Below are positions 26,825 to 39,020 of a DNA stretch of 64,000 nt, piece by piece. A program made the translations under genes and the position numbers. This stretch comes from Chamaecyparis obtusa (Eukaryota > Streptophyta > Pinopsida > Cupressales > Cupressaceae): the NCBI GenBank assembly GCA_027943335.1, contig BSBK01006391.1, forward strand, positions 1 to 64,000. The letters run 5' to 3'. The notes beneath the pieces are model-generated. The model ran no database searches, was not told where the DNA came from, and was given only the letters and a program-made list of their open reading frames with translations. Within the stretch, counting starts at the first letter, position 1. Each line of letters begins with the position of its first letter.

Positions 26825-28849
26825 TGTAATGTCCCCTTTTTGGCTAACTTGGAAAACAGGAACAATTACTCCACTTCTCAGACTTACTCTATCAGATACT
26901 TACAATTAAACTAAGTAATGGAGGTTACTTAAGATATCAACCGCTATTTCAGATTCAATCACAATATGTGTGCAAGATGATATTGATACCAATATGTTTA
27001 ATAGCACTGTCAGATATAATGATATGAAATATGCTATGAATATGATGTTTCCTATCACTTATAGTGATAGTATAATGATGGTATGTCTGATATAAACAAT
27101 ATCGATATACAATCAATAAGTATTGCTTACAGCAATGTATTTGCTGTGTCTGATATGATGATGTAATTATGCAAATGTGTAATATCGCTATGAGTGATAT
27201 GTTGCTATTTCAGATTCTGAATTATATGCTTGCAACTTCAAATATTGATGCTGTTTCTGACTATCCTTTCTATCTTTGCAATCATGGTGTTGTCTCTGAT
27301 CTGCAATGATAAACTTGAAACCAAACTGCCAAAGGCAGATGCTCTATTGAGTATATCCAAATATGGATAAGTAAATAAAGTTCTAATGATGCCTTGAGTG
27401 ACTGACGAGAATGCATTCTTATATTGTCTTTAACAAATGAAGATATGCTATGAATGAGACGTGTCTTGTTTCTTCCTCCATGTCCCTTTGTTAATCACAC
27501 CTTTCCATAATCTGACAGTTCACATAATATTATTTCATTATTTTCTGATCATAGATAACTCCCAGATTGACTCAATATCAAATCTTTTTATGAAGGTAAT
27601 CTTCCCTAATTGGTAGTGCAACCAGTAGTTAACATCCATTGTGTTTGTATTAGTTTGGTCTAACTATCATTAGTATTTAGTCAATCGATATTAACTCTTT
27701 CCTTATCCCATATTGTTATGATGATATCCAATCTTTCTACTCTGATATAAGTCGATATCATTTTCTGATAATTGTCCATTTATTGGTTGATTGCTGGTAA
27801 TGGAGTTTGATCTTCAAATTGACTTCCATTCCTGTTAATACTTAAGGATACATTGTACTTATTATCCATGACTGATGCCTCATTCATCAATAGCTTGTGA
27901 TATAATCACTGATGCTTTTGTGTTTCTACAAGATGTGGTTTATCTCAGACAATCGATAATCTTTCAATCCTTTAGTCGATATCCTCCTATGTGGTGTCTA
28001 TTGATATAGATAGTAGAATTCAATCTAGTTTATGTTATTGTCATGATAACATAGGAAGTGATGGTGCATATTTGCTAGCGGGTCTTCATGTTTGATATTG
28101 CTTTATCGGATATGTCATTGTCTAAACTTGTGCAATTAATGATTATTTATAATATATGAATGGTTATCCTTCTTGCTTATCAATACATCTTCTGAAACAC
28201 ATAGCAACCTATCCCTTATTCATATCATGTTGATCTTGACTTCATAGTATTTGGTTCATTAATCATCCTCTCATGGTATTGATGTGTAATGACTAGTGAT
28301 TGTTGTATCACTTCTTCATTCCTCATCGTGATAGATAATGCAGATGTTTAATGTAGATGTATATCGATTATAGATATTCGATATTGCTTTAAACGTTAGT
28401 ATTATTATTATTATTATTATTAATGTTATTGTTATTATTAAATATTATAATTAATGATGTTAGTAATATTAATAATATTATAATAAATATTATTATAGTG
28501 ATAACATATTGTTTTATATTGAGAGGTTTATTAATATTATTTATATATTAAAATTATTATATCAATAATTGATTTAATATTATTACTTAATATATTATTA
28601 TAATATAATATATAATTTATTAATAATTATTTATTATTAATTTATATTATAATTATAATCATAATTATATTATTTATTAATATTTTAATATTATTTAATT
28701 AACATATTACTTATTATGCTAACTATATATTATTATTATCTTTTGATAATAATTATATATTATTGTTATATACCGTTAATAATAGATTATTATATATCAT
28801 CTAATCATTTTATTATTATACTAAGTTCAATATGTCACGGCTCATGACA
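26825..28849. mobile_element. Solo LTR, 2.0 kb, with TTGTC target duplication
   Basis: Sequence starts TGTAATGTCCCC and ends GGCTCATGACA. TTGTC stands on both sides (26820-26824 and 28850-28854), and removing the segment plus one TTGTC rebuilds the array word GATTGTCCCTTGTGTAATT. No internal coding or second LTR is present, so recombination between two LTRs probably left this one. The last ~450 bases (28390-28820) are almost pure A/T. Confidence 0.85.
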
Positions 28850-29400
28850 TTGTCCCTTGTGTAATTGCCACTTGAATGTATTGCTATTGAACCACATTAA
28901 TGCTTTTCTTCTTCAACAAATGAGGACAGTCACTATAAAGACAACATGATAATGTACACTCATTGTAAGGACAGTCACAAATGAGGACATCTCACAGTGA
29001 CTGTCCCTTGTGTAATTGCCACTTGAATTACACAAGGGACAGTCATTGTGAGATGTCCTCATTTGTGACAAGGACAGTCACACATGAGGATATCTCACAG
29101 TGATTGTCCCTTGTGTAATTGCCACTTGAATGTATTTCTATTGAACCACATTAATGCTTTTCTTCTTCAACAAATGAGGACAGTCACTCTAAAGACACCA
29201 TGATAATGTACACTCACTGTAAGGATAGTCACAAATGAGGACATCTCATAGTGACTATCCCTTGTGTAATTGCCACTTGAATGTATTGCTATTCAGCCAC
29301 ATTAATGCTTTTCTTCTTCAACAAATGAGGATAGTCACTCTAAGGACAACATGATAATGTACACTCACTATAAGTGTACATTATCATATTGTATTACAAA
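28850..29400. repeat. Palindromic tandem array, second block
   Basis: Continues the units of 25870-26824 after the solo LTR, with the hairpin at about 28978-29070. Confidence 0.88.
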
Positions 29401-29790
29401 TGGACCTTATGTTGGTCGGGATATAAGTGCAAAAAAAAAAAAGGAACGTTGTCATTTGTGTTTTCAACAGTGCCGAGAGAGATTCCCTCCGCGAAATCAA
29501 GCGGGTTATCATTTGTGTTTTGAACAAAGCAGGTTGTCATTTGTGTTTTGAACAGCACCGAGAGAGATTCCCTCCGCGAAATCAAGCGGGTTGTCATTTG
29601 TGTTTTCAACAGCACCGAGAGAGATTCCCTCCGCAAAATCACAGCTACAATTTCTGAGTACGTTGGGTTTATTTTTCTTTTGTCATTATTATTTAATCTA
29701 GTATTCAGCTGTTAGAGAGCTAAAATACCCAGAAATGAGGACATATCTGTGTTGAATTTATTGTTAGCGGCTTTGGTTATTTAGAATGCT
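29401..29790 (+). repeat. GTCATTTGTGTTTT tandem units plus partial 243-bp block
   Basis: Four GTCATTTGTGTTTT(C/G)AAC units with GAGAGAGATTCCCTCCGC at 29448-29640, then a copy of the first ~150 bases of the 23484 block. Confidence 0.8.
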
Positions 29791-31206
29791 TCCCCACAAT
29801 ACTTAATTACACAAGGGACAGTCACTGTGAGATGTCCTCATTTGTGACAAGGACAGTCACACATGACGACATCTCACAGTGACTGTCCCTTGTGTAATTG
29901 CCACTTGAATGTATTGCTATTCAACCACATTTATGGGCCCGTTTGGACCACGACACACAGTAGCATCTATAGAGAAGAATATCCCTTGTGTAATTGCCAC
30001 TTGAAGGAGGACAGTCACTGTAAAGACAACATGATAATGTACACTTACAGTGAGTGTACATTATCATGTTGTCTTTAGAGTGACTATCCTCATTTGTTGA
30101 AGAAGAAAAGCATTAATGTGGCTGAATAGCAATACATTCAAGTGGCAATCACACAAGGGACAGTCACTGTGAGATGTCCTCATTTGTGACTATCCTTACA
30201 GTGAGTGTACATTATCATGTTGTCTTTAGAGTGACTGTCCTCATTTGTTGAAGAAGAAAAGCATTAATGTGGTTCAATAGCAATACATTCAAGTGGCAAT
30301 TACACAAGGGACAATCGATCACTGTGAGATGTCCTCATGTGTGACTATCCTTGTCACAAATGAGGACATCTCACAATGACTGTCCCTTGTGTAATTCAAG
30401 TGGCAATTACACAAGGGACAGTCACTGTGAGATGTCCTCATTTGTGACTGTCCTTACAATGAGTGTACATTATCATGTTGTCTTTAGAGTGACTGTCCTC
30501 ATTTGTTGAAGAAGAAAAGCATTAATGTGGTTCAATAGAAATACATTCAAGTGGCAATTACACAAGGGACAATCGATCACTATGAGATGTCCTCATGTGT
30601 GACTATCCTTGTCACAAATGAGGACATCTCACAATGACTGTCCCTTCTGTAATTGCCACTTGAATGAGGATAGTCACTATAAAGACAACATGATAATGTA
30701 CACATACAATGAGTGTACATTATCATGTTGTCTTTACAGTGGCTGCCCTCATGTTGTATATTCTTCTCTGTAGATGCTACTATGTGCTAGGGAACTTCTT
30801 AGAACTGTTGGTATATTCTTACAACTTGTTACACCTGGGATATTCTTCTCTGTAGATGCTATTGTGTGCCGTGGTTGAAATAGGCCCATAAATGTGGTTG
30901 TATAGAAATACATTCAAGTGGCAATTACACAAGGGACAGTCACTGTGAGATGTCCTCATGTGTGACTGTCCTTGTCACAAATGAGGACATCTCACAGTGA
31001 CTGTCCCTTGTGTAATTGCCACTTGAAGGAAAAAAGCATTAATGTGGTTCAATAGAAATGTATTCAAGTGGCAATTACACAAGGGATAATCACTCTGAGA
31101 TTTCCTCATTTGTGACTATCCTTACAGTGAGTGTACATTATCATGTTGTCTTTACAGTGACTGTCCTCATTTGTTGAAGGAAAAAAGCATTAATGTGGTT
31201 CAATAG
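29791..31206. repeat. Palindromic array, mostly inverted relative to the first block
   Basis: The same words as 25870-26824, now largely as complements (TGAAGAAGAAAAGCATTAAT, GAGTGTACATTATCATGTTG). At 29935-29975 and 30745-30895 there is an extra module with TATTCTTCTCTGTAGATGCT and GGGCCCATAAATGTGG in opposite orientations. Confidence 0.88.
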
Positions 31207-32170
31207 TGATGCAGAGTAGTCAGGGCTTTTAGAATATACAAATATACATCCTTAACTCTCATTCCACCAAGGAAGAAGGAATTCCAATGGTTGAAACGTG
31301 AGTTAAGGTCTTTACATCAGTCAAACCCTGAAAATGAGGGTTTGTAAACAATGCACAGAAAATTTGAAATAACTTAGATATAAAACAAAGAGAATCAATC
31401 AAACCAACTTCCAAAGCATCAAATGTCACTATTACAACTTCCAAGCAAATTTTATCATCCAACCACCATTCGTACAGCCATACAGAGTTCATTTTTCACC
31501 AGAAATGCACTAAAACAAGGTTATTTTTATTTTTTATGAAAGCAAAATGATTACAATACTGGTTCTCTATCTGTCTTCGACCATTTGAAGCCTGAAATAG
31601 GCTCTCCAAACATTGGTTCAACCATCTAGGTGGTTAGAACAGTTTATCCAACAAATGTCAACTTTGCTAAGCAACTTTTAAAGTTGCATTACAACTTTGC
31701 AAACAACTTTGCTGAGAAGGTTAAAAATGTGTTGTGAAACTTTAGGAACCTTATTAAAGTTATTTTGGACCTTCAAACTTCTTAAAAACATCTAAAAGAC
31801 AACCTAATAAACACTTACTATGCTCATTTCATCCAAGGACTCAAAAGATGCCCAAGGTTTATAAGTCACCAAGGGGTCTTGTGTCCAACAAGTGGATGTT
31901 TATAAGGAGATAAAATCAATCCTTAATATTTATTACAAACCAAGAAAACATCTAAAACTCCTATTCTAATTTATTTCATTCAAAAAGACTCTGATTTGTC
32001 ATTCAAAAAGACTCTGATTTGTCAATCAAAAGGACCTTTCACCAGTCAATCCTTCAAAGCTCCAAGGTGAAAATCTTATGTTCCAATTGATAGGATTTGA
32101 CTCCTTGGCTTCATGGCAACTTCCTTCAATCATGGTGTCTTTGGCTTGCATTAGGGATGCCCCTGCATCA
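31207..32170. mobile_element. Solo LTR, 964 bp, with AATAG target duplication
   Basis: Begins TGATGCAG and ends CTGCATCA, an 8-bp inverted terminal match. AATAG flanks both sides (31202-31206, 32171-32175). Removing it and one AATAG rebuilds the array word TTCAATAGCAATGCATTC. The same TGATGCA...TGCATCA ends are used by the chromovirus LTR, but the bodies do not look alike. Confidence 0.85.
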
Positions 32171-32244
32171 AATAGCAATGCATTCAAGTGGCAATTACAC
32201 AAGGGACATTACATGCCCATTAAAGTTGGTGTTTTGTTATCCAG

Positions 32245-32941
32245 CATGACAATGGAGACAACATACTCTGTGTCAATTTTACTGATCAAATTTCCCTCCG
32301 CCAGGCAAAGCAACAATCTGGGTATGATAAGGTGAAATTTTGTAGTCCTTTTGGGTATGATAACAGTTCCAGTTTCCAATAAGATGGTTCATTTTTATAA
32401 TCTAGCTTCAATTTCTCTTGTGAAAATCTTTTTTTCATTTTATGGGTGGTAAAATATAATTATTATGCTAGAGGTGTGTACTTATGGATGATAATGAAAC
32501 AAAATGATAAGATTTAAGACTCTTGTTTTTTTTTTAAATAGCAATTTAAGTTTCCTTCTATTATAAATTACTGTTTTTCTATTTTTTAATGTATCTTTCC
32601 AGATCTTTTATATCAATTTTATTTATGAAATATAAATATATTAATAATGTTTTAGTGTTTTTAGGATTAGTTTATATCAATTCTATGTATCATCATTCGT
32701 CATTCAATTGTTAGTATTATTAATTTAGACTGTGCAATTGTAGAACTACTCGAATATGGGTTGGATGGATACTCAAGCAGGGGAACCCTCCTCAAATATC
32801 TCAAGCAGTGAACTTGGAAAAATGTGTCCTGAAGGAACCCTTTCCATCAGAGAGATAAAAGTACAAACAAGTAAAAGAAGCAGGCTCTGCAAATATGTTT
32901 TTGAGAAGAAAAATGATAGATTATTCGAGTATGGTTCATGA
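32245..32941 (+). pseudogene. Captured gene fragment with two candidate exons
   Basis: Exon a, 32245-32331 (29 codons, NILCVNFTDQISLRQAKQQS inside), has TTATCCAG before it and AAG|GTGAAA after it. Exon b starts at 32744 after TTGTAG and reads MGWMDTQAGEP ... YVFEKKNDRLFEYGS to 32941, with GAG|GTATAT just past a stop. Both exons keep phase 0. I do not recognise the protein. Splice-like edges inside a transposon, with no repeat vocabulary, argue for capture of host genomic DNA rather than a spliced RNA. The call rests on these edges alone. Confidence 0.3.
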
Positions 32942-33386
32942 GGTATATCTAAAAAGACATTTTTTTTCTTATTATAATAAAAGAGGAAGTTGTGAATGTC
33001 AAAGTTGAGTGAAACAAAAATTATTTTCATCAAATTTTGTTAGGCTTGCTTTTATGAATAGTTTCTTACAATATTGCTATTAAGATTTTTATTGTGTAGT
33101 TTTTAGATTAGGTTTATAAAATTATATTTCATGAGTAGTGATTCATATTAATCAATTAACGATACTTTTGGAAGGTATTTTCAATGTGTCAAATTTTGAT
33201 ATTTTTACAAGAATTAGATTGTGTAATTTTTTTAATTAAAGTCATTGACTCATATTTCATAAATAATAGTTCTCATGAATCCATCTCTTATAATATTGAA
33301 TAGTCTATTTAGGAAGTATTTCTGATAGTATGTCAAATTATGATATTACTATTACCATTAGATTGCATGGCTTTGAAGTCAACCTC
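32942..33386. other. AT-rich unique sequence in the CACTA element
   Basis: Intron-like composition following the 32744-32941 exon candidate. Nothing else seen. Confidence 0.4.
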
Positions 33387-34080
33387 GTTGACCCATATTC
33401 TTCTCTGTAGATGCTACTATGTGCTAGGGAACTTCTTAGAACTGTTGGTATATTCTTACAACTTGTTACACCTGGGATATTCTTCTCTGTAGATGCTACT
33501 ATGTGTCGCGGTCCAAACGGGCCCATAAATGTGGTTGAATAGCAATACATTCAAGTGGCAATTACACAAGGGACAGTCAGTGTGAGATGTCCTCATTTGT
33601 GACTGTCCTTGTCACAAATGAGGACATCTCACAGTGACTGTCCCTTGTGTAATTTCCACTTGAATGAGGATAGTCACTGTAAAGACAACATGATAATGTA
33701 CACATACAATGAGTGTACATTATCATGTTGTCTTTACAGTCGCTGCCCTCATGTTGTATATTCTTCTCTGTAGATGCTACTATGTGCTAGGGAACTTCTT
33801 AGAACTGTTGGTATATTCTTACAACTTGTTACACCTTGGATATTCTTCTCTGTAGATGCTACTATGTGCTGTGGTCCAAACGGGCCCATAAATGTGGTTG
33901 AATAGCAATACATTCAAGTGGCAATTACACAAGGGACAGTCACTGTGAGATGTCCTCATGTGTGACTGTCCTTGTCACAAATGAGGACATCTCACAGTGA
34001 CTGTCCCTTGTGTAATTGCCACTTGAATGAGGATAGTCACTGTAAAGACAACATGATAATGTACACAAGTACCGTGAAGG
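33387..34080. repeat. Palindromic array with TATTCTTCTCTGTAG modules
   Basis: Two copies of a ~365-bp composite (33388-33752 and 33755-34030): TATTCTTCTCTGTAGATGCT, GTTGTAAG complement words, AAACGGGCCCATAAATGTGG, then a GAGGACATCT hairpin. Confidence 0.85.
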
Positions 34081-34385
34081 TAGTTGCAAGTTATGGCTGT
34101 TTCATTACATACCCGAAACAATGAAGATGTTACGGTCCACAAAAAGTTTGTGCTTGAAAGATGAACAAATAAAATTAAACTTCTAAATAACCAAAGCCGC
34201 TAACAATAAATTCAACACATATATGTCCTCATTTCTGGGTATTTTAGCTCTGTAACATCTGAATACCAGATTACATAATAATGACAAAAGAAAAATAAAC
34301 CCAACGTACTCAAAAATTGTAGCTGTGATTTCGCGGAGGGAATCTCTCTCGGCACTGTTGAAAATACAAATGACAACGTTTCTCT
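34072..34385 (-). repeat. Inverted copy of the left 243-bp block and 78-bp unit
   Basis: Complement of 23464-24155: GTACCGTGAAGGTAGT, CCGAAACAATGAAGATG, GCCGCTAACAATAAATTC, GATTTCGCGGAGGGAATC. The two CACTA arms therefore share more than their terminal repeats. Confidence 0.85.
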
Positions 34386-34722
34386 ACATTATCATGTTGC
34401 CTTTACAGTGACTGTCCCTTGTGTAATTGCCACTTGAAGGAGGACAGTCACTGTAAAGACAACATGATAATATACACTTACAGCCCGTGTACATTATCAT
34501 GTTGCCTTTAGAGTGACTATCGTCATTTGTTGAAGAAGAAAAGCATTAATGTGGCTGAATAGCAATACATTCAAGTGGCAATTACACAAGGGACAGTCAC
34601 TGTGAGATGTCCTCATTTGTGACTATCCTTACAATGAGTGTACATTATCATGTTGTCTTTATAGTGACTGTCCTCATTTGTTGAAGGAAAAAAGCATTAA
34701 TGTGGTTCATTAGCAATGTATT
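34386..34722. repeat. Palindromic array
   Basis: The same vocabulary as 29791-31206. Confidence 0.85.
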
Positions 34723-34971
34723 CCCAGCATCTGTACCTGCATCTCTCTTATATACTACAAGTTGCTTGCCATCAGAAATTGTAGTTCCCTCACGTGACAT
34801 TGATGGTGAAGTGTTCTTTTCAAAACCATCATCTGTGGTTACCAATGCTCCTGTTTTAGGCAATAAGTTTGTTGCATTCCATGAGCCATTGGTCAAGTTT
34901 CTTCTACGAGCTTCTGATGCCTCAAAATCTAAGCAGCACCTACGCATGCCTTGTTGTGGTTGATTATCATT
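34723..34971 (-). pseudogene. Captured exon, tesmin/TSO1-like (CPP) candidate
   Basis: An open minus-strand stretch of ~83 codons. At its upstream edge the sequence reads ...ATGTACAG|AATGATAATC, a good splice acceptor, followed by QPQQGMRRCCLDFEASEARR near 34900-34960 and then a Ser/Thr/Gly-rich tail to 34723, where the repeat array resumes abruptly. The motif G-M-R-R-C-C-L-D-F-E recalls the (R)RRCL-FE motif that plant TSO1-like/CPP DNA-binding proteins carry upstream of their CXC domains. No CXC domain is present here. Family assignment is from memory of that motif. Retention of an acceptor and of intron-like DNA upstream (34972-35190) indicates capture at the DNA level. Confidence 0.45.
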
Positions 34972-35190
34972 CTGTACATGAATTATAATGAGTAATCAGT
35001 TTTGGGCCTTGGAATCTTGTATGTAACATGCACAGGCATTTCATGGCTAAATGAATCTATTTTAAAAGCATCAACTTTTCTTACATGATGCTGGATACAT
35101 AAGTAGAACAAGCGTATATCAAATTGGAAGCAATCAGAACTCCACAATGACATATTATTTAGAGTACTCTTCAGTTTAAGTAATAATGCA

Positions 35191-35660
35191 TATATTGACA
35201 CTGTAAAGACAACATGATAATGTACACTCACTGTAAAGACAACATGATAATGTACACTCACTGTAAGGACAGTCACAAATGAGGACATCTCACAGTGACT
35301 GTCCCTAGTGTAATTGCCACTTGAATGTATTGCTATTCAGCCACATTAATGCTTTTCTTCTTCAACAAATGAGGATAGTCACTGTAAAGACAACATGATA
35401 ATGTACACTCACTGTGAGTGTACATTATCATGTTGTCTTTAGAGTGACTATCCTCATTTGTTGAAGAATAAAAGCATTAATGTGGCTGAATAGCAATACA
35501 GTCAAGTGGAAATTACATAAGGGATAGTCACTGTGAGATATCCTCATTTGTGACTATCCTTACAGTGAGTGTACATTATCATGTTGTCTTTACAGTGGCT
35601 GTCCTCATTTGTTGAAAGAAAAAAGCATTAATGTGGTTCATTAGCAATGTATTAAATAAT
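35191..35660. repeat. Palindromic array, rightmost block
   Basis: Opposed copies of ACATGATAATGTACACTCAC and complements. A large foldback is centred near 35410. Confidence 0.85.
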
Positions 35661-35679
35661 TTATTTTTTTTTAATCTAC

Positions 35680-35962
35680 CCACGGGTGTCGCAATTGCGA
35701 CGGAAACCCGTCGTAATGCGATGCAAGCGCCCGTCACAATTGCTTGGGAGGCCTGTCGCGATTGCGACGGCCCTCCGAAGCCATGTGACAGGGGGGCGAC
35801 GCCCATGCCGCTAACAAATCTTAGTCACATTGCGACGGCTACCCATAGACGTTGCAATTTGCGACTAAAAAATAGCGACATCTATGGGTGTTGCTATTGT
35901 GACACATAGCTATCGCAATTGCGACACATAGCCGTCGCAAAATGCCCCCAAATGTATTAGTG
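35680..35962. repeat. CACTA right subterminal and terminal repeats
   Basis: Dense GCGACGG, CGTCGCAATT, GCAATTGCGAC words on both strands (locally G+C rich in an A+T rich window), ending in the 17-bp terminal repeat CCCCAAATGTATTAGTG at 35946-35962. Confidence 0.88.
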
Positions 35963-35965
35963 TAT
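35963..35965. other. TAT target duplication, right copy (CACTA)
   Basis: Pairs with 23115-23117. Confidence 0.85.
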
Positions 35966-36530
35966 CTTTCTATCTCAAAATTTACATTTGCCAAACTAGG
36001 TTAATCTGATAATCACAAGGTAAGAACTTGCCTTTCAACTTATTTACCATCTTTTTCCATACCTTAATTTTATTTTTTCCCTTACTTTTTTTGTCCAATT
36101 GTAGATGATCCCACCACAAGGATGCATGGCTCTTCAAATTTGTGCTTGCAATCTTCACCTTCTTTTCCTCAGGGACATTTTCATATTCAAAATACTTTTC
36201 CATCTGGTGATCCAATCCACCATCTTATTTGAATCCAACTTCCACTATACTTAGGAGGATTGAAATGTGGTGTAGATTTCAGATTTTTCAAAGCTTTCAA
36301 TGAATCTTTCCTCACCCTGATCCATCATAGGTGAAGGTTCTACTTCACCTTTTTCTTCCTTAACTTCCTCATCACTAACATCTTCAAGACATCTTCCTCT
36401 ATGCTAGGCTATCTCAACATCTTCTAATCTCACAGCAAGTTGTCTCAACATGTTTGCCAATCCTAGATCTGCATCTCACCTCCCACAAACCATCTTGAAA
36501 CCCTCTACAACTATAGGCTAGATCAAAATC
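35966..36530 (-). pseudogene. Chromovirus gag, 5' part
   Basis: Frame from about 36530 (LANMLRQLAVRLEDVEIA near 36450) through an acidic linker to MDHQMEKYFEYENVPEEKKV, SHASLWWDHLQL and LKGKFLPCDYQINLVWQM (35982-36215), the conserved retrotransposon gag (capsid) fold. Stops follow at 35979 and 35967. The CACTA junction comes next. The family's next motif (KEYTEEFY) is found across the insertion at about 23095. Confidence 0.85.
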
Positions 36531-36630
36531 TACCACCCCCACAATAAATCAACTAGGGTTTGACAAGAAGGAACCCTTAGACCTAATTCACAAATTAGAT
36601 CCAGATCTCAACCTTTAGTCTAATAACACC

Positions 36631-37190
36631 TCATATAAGGCAAGTAGGGAAGAGAGGCCAAAGGAACACCCTAATCCAAATCTACCTTGCAAAGATCACA
36701 CATGAAAGAAACAACACACAAAGTGAGAGAGAGAATGCAAAACATGTCCTTATATTTCATCAAATTGATTCATACATGTCAGGTTGTAAGGCCTTCCTAG
36801 TTAGGGAAAGATACAATAATTCATTACAACAGTCCTCCAACATGAGAGGATTCATAACTTCCTTCAAAATCCTAATCTGATACCATTAATCTTCTATCTA
36901 GGTCCATAGACTTCCCAATGATTGATACCAAAATTAAATCTGCAACCAAAATTAAATGCACAAGTTGGCATCAACAGGAAATCAAAATAAATAACTCAGT
37001 AAGAAAGGATGATCAGGTGCTAGGAAAGGATAACCAAGCACTAGGAAATAACTGACCAACTCGGTTAAAGAAGGAAATTGAGAAAATATCGAGCCAACTC
37101 GGTCAAAGAGGAACGGAGAAATACATAGAAAAATTCAAACATGTTATTGGTGACACAGGATTTCCAAGGACCTGAGATGCTCTTGCATCA
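36631..37190 (-). repeat. 5' LTR of the chromovirus, with 107-bp internal deletion
   Basis: 560 bases collinear with 18499-19165. The outer end is TGCATCA at 37190. The inner end is worn (TCATATAAGG where the other LTR has TGATGCAAGG). About 107 bases are missing at 36893, at a short ATC/TAG-like junction. No clear primer site follows. Confidence 0.8.
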
Positions 37191-38634
<1,444 letters not shown>

Positions 38635-38646
38635 ATCCTCCCCTTT
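38635..38646 (-). promoter_or_regulatory. Polypurine tract (plus-strand primer) of copia element
   Basis: Minus strand AAAGGGGAGGAT immediately upstream of the 3' LTR start TGTTGGAG, the classic copia arrangement. Confidence 0.75.
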
Positions 38647-39020
38647 GGCATTGATGGAAACATATGGAATGAAAAACACCCACTGATCCAAATGACCAAT
38701 TATTTTATAACATTTTCCATTTCCTCATCAAAACTCCCCAAGGATGAATCCTCCATCTGCTGCAAATATTTTTCAATATTCTTCATTTCCTCAACTGAAC
38801 TGCTTCCATGACTAAATACTACTACCTCTTTCTGCAACATATTATTCCTTCTTAATTCTGTATGTACTCCCCCTTTTATACTATTTTTCATGACTATATA
38901 CTACTACCCCTTTGACATCAATGGAAAAGGGTGCCAAACACTTAAGTTCTAGTACTACTCTTGAAGTAGAGTAGTCAACCATCCATCAGTCACTAAGGAC
39001 TGATGCTCTATCCACTTTTT
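38647..39020. other. Copia 3' untranslated region
   Basis: Between the RNase H stop and the purine tract. A 63-codon frame at 38700-38891 has no recognisable motif. Confidence 0.5.

Larger units (their letters stand above)
23118..35962. mobile_element. CACTA (En/Spm-type) DNA transposon, non-autonomous, gene-capturing
   Basis: Termini are a perfect 17-bp inverted repeat CACTAATACATTTGGGG (23118-23134 and 35946-35962), which extends imperfectly to about 31 bp and ends in GCGACGG. It is flanked by TAT duplications and sits inside the chromovirus gag. Subterminal regions hold many GCGACGG/CCGTCGC words on both strands, typical of the transposase-binding zones of this superfamily. The 12.8 kb interior has palindromic arrays, 78-bp tandem repeats, three fragments that look like plant exons and two solo LTRs. 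No transposase frame is visible, so it would need enzymes supplied by another copy. Confidence 0.9.
18499..37190 (-). mobile_element. Ty3/gypsy chromovirus, interrupted by a CACTA element
   Basis: LTRs at 18499-19165 (3') and 36631-37190 (5') bound a minus-strand gag-protease-RT-RNase H-integrase-chromodomain order. Gag is split at 23118-35962 by a CACTA transposon; without it the element would be about 5.8 kb. TA repeat lies on both outer sides, so it appears to have landed in a TA microsatellite. Many stops and lost catalytic residues show it is long dead. Confidence 0.88.

Noticed and set aside
29351..30078. Small ORFs in the palindromic arrays
   Set aside because: Same peptide words recur with the repeat; no independent coding signal.
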